Shown here in pieces: positions 58,501 through 64,000 of a stretch of DNA of 64,000 bases. The notes below the pieces were generated by a model. The model ran no database searches and had not been told where the DNA came from. It saw only the letters and a list, made by a program, of their open reading frames with translations. Position numbers and translations under genes: made by a program. Location: the NCBI RefSeq assembly GCF_032062135.1, contig NC_092859.1, positions 90,677,263 to 90,741,262 of the forward strand, in the 5' to 3' direction. The DNA is from Pyxicephalus adspersus. Its lineage: Eukaryota > Chordata > Amphibia > Anura > Pyxicephalidae. Numbering within the stretch: position 1 is the first letter of the stretch; each line of letters opens with the position of its first letter.

Positions 58501-61500
58501 ACACCACTTTGTATGCTAGTTTGTTACAGGTGATTGACAGGTAGATAGAAGAGTTGTGATATCGCCTTATAGATGTTGAGAAGTATACATTTTTTTTATT
58601 TTAAAAATGGTGACCTTGAGACCGGAAATATTCTACAAGCTGTATATTCATTATTTACATTCAGCATTAGTGATGGAGAAAAGGTCCGGAAGGTTATAAG
58701 GTAAGGCAGCCACTGTACTTGTACAGTGACCTATTTGTGTACATTAGTGTGAAAAATGTCATATGTAAGGCTCCAAGATGTCAAACATTACATGCTCAAT
58801 TGCAAAAGGAACCTAGATCTCAGACAAGTATTTTAAAAGAACTACAAATACATGCAAGGCAAGTTGAATTGGCTCAAGTCAGAGGTTCCTGTTTTAGCAT
58901 ATTAGGTAGGTTTCGATTGTAAAACAGTCTGTGTTTTGCAGTTTTGTAACCAATTAAGCAAGTACCCATTATCAAGGTATATATGTTAAACATGTGTATA
59001 ACTTAACTACAGATGTTGACATGCAAGCAGCTCTAAACTTTTGTCTTACTTTAAGAATATAAAAATGTACACAGTTGTTACTCATTACTCACTTGACTCC
59101 TTACATCAAAGACTTCAAATTGTTCGGTCAAGATGGCCATTTCTGATCTCTCCAACCTTCCCCAATTTCATTTTTACTCACGTACTGAAGAACAAAATGG
59201 TGATCTTCCTCATGATATTTTAAAACCAGCAATTAAAATTACAAAATATTTTTTATTACAGATGTGTTTCATTGTAAGATTTTGGTGATTTAGGAGCTGG
59301 CTTGTAGACATCCTATTTTTTTTTTTTTTAAGTAATGTATGTTAAAGATTAGTAACATGTAAAAGTGTACATTGGTGGTAGCTGGTGTTATTTAAATTTT
59401 TTTTTATATAATAATGAATGCTTATAAATATTAGAGCCAATATGTAAATGGTGCAAAACATTTGTGGGTGTTATTAATAGGTCTATTAGGCCAACTGGTA
59501 TTTTTTTTTTTTATATTGGTTTGTTGTATGTTGTAATTGATCAAAAAAATCTATAATTTTATTAATAGGTCTATTAGGCCAACTGGTATTTTTTTTTTTT
59601 TTTTCGGTTTGTTGTATGTTGTAATTGATCAAAAAAATCTATAATTTTTTTTTCCCCTCCAAAAAAAAATAGTGTATAAGTTATGATCGGCTGAAGGCTT
59701 CTGTCAATGTCTATAGTGATAATTAAAATTACCAAATTATTTACTCATCAGTCTTCCATGGCCAAAAAGAACCTATACAGACACTTTTATCAGGCTTTTG
59801 TTTAAACGCTTTTCTAAACAAGATATTGGGTGTCTAAACAACGCAAAGTAAAACTTCTCCTTCAGAGCTGTACACTTGCGCTTGCTCAGTTTGGTTAAAT
59901 AGTTAATTCCGAGAACTGTGATTTGTGCCAAGTGATAATACAAATATTTATAGAAGCAAAAAATGTAGGATAGGAATTTGATTATTTTTAATCTATATCC
60001 CTTAGATTCTAGGTTTACCCCTTTGACACTGAACTATATCATTTCTCAGTGCAAGGCAACATTGTAATATTATCTGAATTATTATAACCGCTTTTTGAGG
60101 TTACATCGGCACTTTCAACTTTATATTTATATCTGTAAACCTATGGAGGACAAATCTGATATAACTGACCTCTAATGAACCAACCTTCTCATACTAGTCA
60201 TGAATGTTCAGGGTATGCTTTCAGAGCAAAAATTATTGTAATGTTGGTCACTTCATATTTTTATGACGTAGTAAGGAAGATCACATTCAAATCTCTGTTA
60301 CTACAGTGGGTTTTAAATCTGTTTTGCAGGTGTTAACCTGGCCAACACATGAGCTTGATGATTATGGAAGATTTCCTCGCATTAAAAGCTCTTTTCGGTT
60401 GTGGGCAGATCCTCAGGAGCGTGGAAGACATGCTTTAAATTACAAGCAGCTTTTATAGCCTTTTTTTCCTTCTCTCAAATAGCTGAAGTAAGAAGCAAGT
60501 TTTCATGTCTACTGGTTATCACAGGATACCTTGCCAGAAGCCTTGAATCAAAATTTTGAAATGCTGAAACATGATCTTAAGAGTTTTTTTGATCACCAAG
60601 TTTAAAAAAAAGAAGGGCTGACAATTGGCGCAAATAAATACATGGTTGCTGTAAACTGTTTTCTAGTCCACATGACGCCAAGGAGCAATGCTGGTGCTTT
60701 GTATGGTTCACTGAATGTCACGAGGAACTAATCTTTGTGTTTGCAATTAGAGTAGACCGTGAAAAATAAGGCATTACTGTATTAAACTTCCTTGCTTTAG
60801 GTTCTAATTCTTTTGTACCAGAGTTTATTATACAGTGGATTCTTTGTAATAAGTGATCCTTGCAAGCACTGGTCATTTTGCTCAGTAGACATACAACATG
60901 ACTGTGCCTGTGAACCTTTTTCTAAAGTTGTATTGCACTTGTAGAAATTAAATTCTTGTTGTCCTATACAACTATTGGTAACACCCACAAATCTTTACAA
61001 GCTGTCAGTTTTTCTGTATGCCTAAAAATACCACAGTAATCTTATGCATTTTCTGTTTATATATAGGATGCTATAGTTTATCAGCAGTTACAACTTTAAA
61101 CACAGTCATAAAGTAGTAGATGTTTATTGCAGTGGGGTAAATCACTACCCCAGATGCTATGCTTTATATGCTTTTGAACCCTTTTATAGTTCAAAAGTAC
61201 ATAAAGGAATTGTGCTTTACCCCACAAAATTAATTATCTACCATTATATTGACACTGTTAAGTTTAAAGTCATAACTAAAAAGAGTTCATACACCTCCCC
61301 TCAATATCCCTGGGTAGCACAACTCCCAATGTACTTCTCTCCAATTGCTAACATTGGCATGGTTATATAACAGACAACCACAACAATTGCCATATCTTTA
61401 CTACTCTCTGCAAATAACAATACACGAGAAAGGGCAGAGACATGACACTTCGCTATAGAAACTTTGCTTGTATCAGCTTTTGGCTGGAAGTGCAGCAGGA

Positions 61501-62544
61501 ATTGAACTGGTAAATGTACTGATAAGATATTACATAAATGTAAGGGAAATGCAGTGCTCAACCCAGAAATTTTTTTAAGCCGGGTGGGAGGAAATTTTAG
61601 GTGGGTGGTAGCCCCTGTATTGTGACCAAACTCTTTAGTAACCACCCAAAAACAGCCGGGTGGGTGCTGAAAAGTGCCGGGTGGTGCGCCCAGCTAAAAG
61701 GGCCTGGGGAGAACCCTGGAAATGGAACTACAAGGTTATAAAAAGAATAGTGCACATGATGTAAGGTGATGATATTGCACATAATTGCTTGGTTTACCTT
61801 GTCCAGGCAAAAGTTTGTGTAAATTATGTATTATTTTGCATGGCCCTTTCCCCTCTTTTGTTCAAATAAACCATGTTTACAAACAAAGTGTAAATGAGCT
61901 GCTACCAGAAAGACTGGATGGCCCAGCTTGAATTTTCTGATAAGCAGAAATTGTCTACCTCGTTAGAGCCTCCGTGCTCTGGCAGTCTTTTCCCCTTTAT
62001 TTTTACATAGTTGTATTGCAATGGGAAATATTGATCTAAAATGATTCTAAAACATAAAAATGAAATGTCCACTCCCACCATACTACGCATTTTAGTATTA
62101 AATCAACTGCGCCATCTGCTTTTTCTTTTTGTGCTAAAAAGAAAATGCATTTATTTAGTACTAACTAGTATTCCAAATTGATGTGTTTGCTGTAGTTGTA
62201 CTAAAGTACAGTTAGACTTTCCACTATTTTTTTGTATTTTCATAAAATAAAACCGCTAATACAGTAAAAAGACTGATTCCTGCAGAGCTGTTAAATATTT
62301 TTCCTGCTTATATGTATGATTTTATGAAGAAAATACTAGCAAGAAAGGTAAAAAGCAACATGTTTGGTGGATAAAGAATCTTCTGAAAGGATGTATGGTG
62401 TTTTGATTTCTACTGTATACAAGCGTGGTTATTGAAAATGTCTTTTAGTGCAGAAATAGAAGAGGAGAGTGATCTGCGTTTAATTCAGCGGAAGAGGGAA
62501 GGACTGAAATACTTGAGACTTCCAACTACTATGGAAATAGAAAG
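49448..62544 (+). CDS. SCAF11: SCAF11 (SR-related CTD-associated factor 11), 5' nine coding exons, 3' part outside the window
   Basis: SCAF11 is a nuclear RING-domain, SR-related protein acting in pre-mRNA splicing with spliceosomal partners and RNA polymerase II. Coding blocks: 49448-49508, 50172-50326, 51329-51406, 52326-52411, 53583-53629, 54414-54442, 55480-55568, 58665-58700, 62449-62544. All phases join (677 nt, 225 codons plus 2). The RING spans residues 41-81: CPIC (41, 44), C58, H60, C63, C66, C77 and D80, the C3HC3D form shared with human SCAF11. EVGFPE and CILKWSE are near-identical to human. Residues after about 95 are poorly conserved, so those exons rest on splice signals and phase. 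The long RS-rich exon and C-terminal domain lie beyond 64000. PHRF1 was considered, but it has a PHD finger after the RING and the wrong neighbours. Confidence 0.88.
49509..50171 (+). other. SCAF11 intron containing a MITE
   Basis: Mostly the element at 49539-49930. Confidence 0.8.
49539..49930. mobile_element. Miniature inverted-repeat transposon, PIF/Harbinger-like, copy 1
   Basis: Starts GGCTAGGTAGACACGTGCAA after TTA and ends near CAATTATTGCATGTGTGGAC. It shares its whole length with the copy at 51709-52111 (e.g. CCACCAATAATGTACACAC, GGTCGTTTGTTTCCAGC). TTA-type flanks suggest a 3-bp target duplication. Confidence 0.8.
50172..50326 (+). CDS. SCAF11: SCAF11 RING exon, first part
   Basis: The acceptor is TTCTTACAG and the donor GTATGT. 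It carries six of eight zinc ligands: CPIC, then C-x-H (DCCH), C-x2-C (FCIAC). Where human has CNH this protein has CCH, giving an extra cysteine beside the ligand. Ends LKWSE in phase 0. Confidence 0.95.
50855..51115 (+). repeat. Direct repeat copy A in SCAF11 intron
   Basis: Shares GTCTCTAATGGATTGAGG, TTTGGGCCAGTCAATAGC, CACACACTTCAGATAGCTGC and TAGAGGTCCTTGATCTTT with 52944-53178. Copy A has a short internal ATCTTTATTTTACTTT duplication. Confidence 0.9.
51329..51406 (+). CDS. SCAF11: SCAF11 RING exon, second part
   Basis: The acceptor is TTTTTTTAAG and the donor GTAAGA; 26 codons in phase 0. It encodes TSTSCPVDRKQFQTVYKI, holding the last two RING ligands (Cys and Asp), then DPVGGCTK. Confidence 0.93.
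51709..52111. mobile_element. Miniature inverted-repeat transposon, PIF/Harbinger-like, copy 2
   Basis: The ends GGCTACGTACACACGTGCAA and CATGCGTGTATGTAGCC are inverted repeats, flanked on both sides by TTA (51706-51708 and 52112-52114), the TWA-type target duplication of PIF/Harbinger. Same orientation as copy 1. Confidence 0.85.
52172..52191. repeat. (GT)n microsatellite
   Basis: Ten GT dinucleotides just upstream of a SCAF11 exon. Confidence 0.9.
52326..52411 (+). CDS. SCAF11: SCAF11 coding exon with a cysteine cluster
   Basis: The acceptor is CCCCTTCAG and the donor GTCAGT. It encodes IHVMARRQRE then NCSCNLCQWCCTKGKICYR: six cysteines within 16 residues (positions 110-125). Human has only two cysteines in the matching stretch as far as can be recalled. 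Phase 0 to 2 and joins cleanly. Confidence 0.75.
52944..53178 (+). repeat. Direct repeat copy B in SCAF11 intron
   Basis: Same orientation as copy A about 2.09 kb away. The pair brackets the exons at 51329 and 52326. Ends are not inverted, so a local duplication or two copies of an unidentified repeat are both possible. Confidence 0.9.
53583..53629 (+). CDS. SCAF11: SCAF11 coding exon (47 nt)
   Basis: The acceptor is ATTTTACAG and the donor GTAAGT. It encodes MDVIKKSANEIITKD in phase with both neighbours. Sequence identity to known SCAF11 is weak. Confidence 0.7.
54414..54442 (+). CDS. SCAF11: SCAF11 coding exon (29 nt)
   Basis: The acceptor is TTTTTTATAG and the donor GTAATG. It encodes GCKDEITEFE and restores phase 0. 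Small, but both junctions fit. Confidence 0.65.
55278..55422 (+). repeat. Copy of the short dispersed hAT-like repeat
   Basis: TTTTAAGCCGGGTGGGAAGA ... GTATTGTGACCCAATTTTT ... AAAAAGTGCCGGGTGACGCA, same orientation as 61552-61717. Confidence 0.8.
55480..55568 (+). CDS. SCAF11: SCAF11 coding exon (89 nt)
   Basis: The acceptor is CTCTTTTTCAG and the donor GTAAGC. It encodes LRNQICSSPCLASDFIASV then SDPDERNHII, ending in phase 2. Confidence 0.72.
55569..58664 (+). other. SCAF11 intron without recognised features
   Basis: AT-rich intronic sequence; no exon or clear repeat found. Confidence 0.6.
58665..58700 (+). CDS. SCAF11: SCAF11 36-nt exon
   Basis: The acceptor is TTTACATTCAG and the donor GTAAGG. 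It encodes SISDGEKVRKVI, entering and leaving in phase 2, so it could be skipped without changing frame. Its small size makes it the least certain exon of the set. Confidence 0.55.
58748..58905 (+). other. Unassigned coding-like island 1 in SCAF11 intron
   Basis: Open in the frame that would continue SCAF11 from 58700. It encodes VKNVICKAPRCQTLHAQLQK and later LKELQIHARQVELAQVRG, with AG before it and GTAGGT after it. The composition is protein-like rather than AT-rich noise. However, the intron from 58701 would be only 47 bases and the acceptor tract is poor, and 58700 splices well to 62449. Not recognised as any family. Confidence 0.25.
59473..59650. repeat. Tandem duplication, two units of 88 bp
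   Basis: ATTAATAGGTCTATTAGGCC starts at 59473 and again at 59561. The units differ mainly in T-tract length and one small TATAT/TC change. Confidence 0.95.
60331..60470 (+). other. Unassigned coding-like island 2 (possible alternative last exon)
   Basis: Follows a good acceptor (ATCTGTTTTGCAG at 60318-60330). It is open in phase 0 for 43 codons to a stop, reading WPTHELDDYGRFPRIKSSFR then LWADPQERGRHALNYKQLL. AATAAA occurs at 60634. It does not fit the phase of the exon ending at 58700 and matches no family I recognise. Confidence 0.25.
61545..61724 (+). mobile_element. 166-bp hAT-like element with GGAAATG flanks
   Basis: The body 61552-61717 starts CAGTGCTCAACCCAG and ends GGGGAGAACCCT. 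GGAAATG lies directly on both sides (61545-61551, 61718-61724). Three relatives occur at 44588, 46492 and 55278. Confidence 0.75.
62449..62544 (+). CDS. SCAF11: SCAF11 coding exon (96 nt)
   Basis: The acceptor is GTCTTTTAG (62448) and the donor GTATGT. It encodes SAEIEEESDLRLIQRKREGL then KYLRLPTTMEIER. The LIQRKREGL part resembles the ALIRQKRHEL segment of human SCAF11, giving the best downstream support for the gene name. An alternative AG at 62453 would break the phase. Confidence 0.78.
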
Positions 62545-64000
62545 GTATGTAACTTTGTGTGGTAATATTTGACTGAACTCCCCCACACTTGTATGCTCAA
62601 GCAGTTAAAATGTACTCATGTTTTTCAAACTACTTTTAATTCGAAAATGCCAAGTCAAAAAAGGTTTTCTTTCCTTACTACTGGAAATTTGAAGCAAAAT
62701 ATAAAAATTGTAAAGCAGTTTGTCTTGCATTTTAAATTAGTCTACAAATAGAATTACTTAAAAGTAATTTTGTTTGTGTTTAAACGTGCCTCCAAACTCA
62801 TGCTACTCATGCCACATTTTAAATATCTGTCTGTTTCAAGAACAATGTTCATTGCTTGGCAGGTAGTGTCAAAATATGCCTGGTGTTTGGGCATAACCGT
62901 TTCATATGAAGGCTGCTTTTTTTTTTTTTTTTTTTTGCATTAGTCTAGAAATTCACCAGATAAGGTGAAGCAGAACTATACTGAAAAATAAAAAAAAAAT
63001 CACACTTGCCTCTTAATTTAGTAGATTCCTTGATTGTGCTGGAGATTTACCCGATTTGGTCCTTCCACAGTCCTGGGATTCTTCTTTGTCTGCACCGGGC
63101 TCTCTTTTGCTGCTTTTTGGGTACGTCACCCGGGTTTTGCTCTTCTCTGTTGCGAAATGGGTGACAGAAGAATTTAAGTTCCTGAAAAATCTCTTGTTTT
63201 CTGATTGTTAAAATTGTGAAGTGAGGCATTTGACAATTTGAGTAACATGATGGCACATAAAAAAATATATTATTATTATTAAATTATTATTAAAAAAAAA
63301 GAAAATTCTGCAATTACTTCCTATGATAACACACCAATGTGATAATTTATAGGTTAATTGATGATTTTCATAAGAAAATAATCAACACCATCGAAATACC
63401 TTGTGCAGTTTAACATATTGTTGTGCATTACTTTGATGTCCCACTACTAGTATGAGTCGAGCTGTCCTTGAGAACAGTCATTTTTATCTAAGTTATTGAC
63501 TCGGAATGGAAAAAAAAAAAAAGTATGTTTAATGACTGACAGACTGCCACAGAGCTTGTACTTTCAAAAGTAAATTGGCAGTGGAAGCGTCCTTATTTAA
63601 AGCGTGCTGGATTCCCTCTACGATCTATATTTTTTTTGCAGTCAAGGTAAATCACAAGCCAACTAGTTCTCTTGGATGTTTTGGGGTGAGATCACCTCTG
63701 AGATTTCCAATGGATTCCACCTACCTTAGAAAAACAAACAATGGAATTCTTTTGTGTAGGTAACTGGAATTCAAATGTTCTTGTGGTCAGGGAGAACAAC
63801 AGAAAAAAAAACTACTTTGAAAAAAATTTTGCTAATGTATTCCCTAACAATACGAAAATACCATTGCATTCCAGTGTCAACTCAGAACAGGAATGTTCTT
63901 TTGGGTGTTCAAAAAGTACAGGGTGGACCCTTAATGTTTAGTACACTGTATGAAAAGAGAACTAAAGTGTCATAAAATACATAAATACCAGATCATTATT
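62545..64000 (+). other. SCAF11 intron to window end
   Basis: The next SCAF11 exon was not found before the edge. T tracts near 62918-62936 and A tracts near 63290 and 63511 are the only notable items. Confidence 0.55.

Noticed and set aside
62109..62120. CTCF-like GCGCCATCTGC on the minus sense
   Set aside because: Only part of the core matches; no supporting context.

Overview
The window looks like vertebrate nuclear DNA, most likely from a frog. It is AT-rich, has small exons in long introns with GT-AG junctions, and is crowded with short DNA transposons and L2-tailed SINEs of kinds common in anuran genomes. The species cannot be named from the sequence. There are two assembly gaps (3054-3543 and 19266-19580). 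No prokaryotic features, CRISPR array, rRNA or recognisable tRNA gene was seen.

Two protein-coding genes are supported, both on the plus strand. SLC38A1 (SNAT1, a sodium-coupled neutral amino acid transporter) has its start codon at 12262 and stop at 33520, with 14 coding exons placed. Its 5' noncoding exon(s) must lie upstream, and a candidate ends near 1608. The 3' UTR has a proximal poly(A) signal at 34147 and a possible distal one near 38668. SCAF11 (a RING-finger and SR-related splicing factor) has a CpG-rich promoter and noncoding first exon around 45240-45656, its start codon at 49448, and nine coding exons placed up to 62544. It runs off the right edge. The order SLC38A1 then SCAF11 on one strand matches human 12q13, which supports both names.

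Layout: 1-12000 is upstream or first-intron sequence of SLC38A1, with two adjacent inverted-repeat transposons at 9184-10434. 12190-33520 holds the SLC38A1 coding exons. 33521-45160 holds the 3' UTR and intergenic DNA, including a 2.86-kb hAT element with a perfect 8-bp target duplication and other elements nested inside it. 45165-45660 is the SCAF11 promoter, preceded by a consensus CTCF motif. 45657-64000 holds the SCAF11 introns and exons, including two direct-repeat pairs that flank key exons.

The two genes do not form a pathway; they are old neighbours. The observations most worth checking are: the SLC38A1 exon expected between 26730 and 27793 (TM4) is not present; a perfect 45-bp-arm hairpin lies in a SLC38A1 intron; unexplained coding-like islands sit in the last visible SCAF11 intron; and repeat pairs bracket the SCAF11 RING exons. 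I see no convincing novel multi-gene system.
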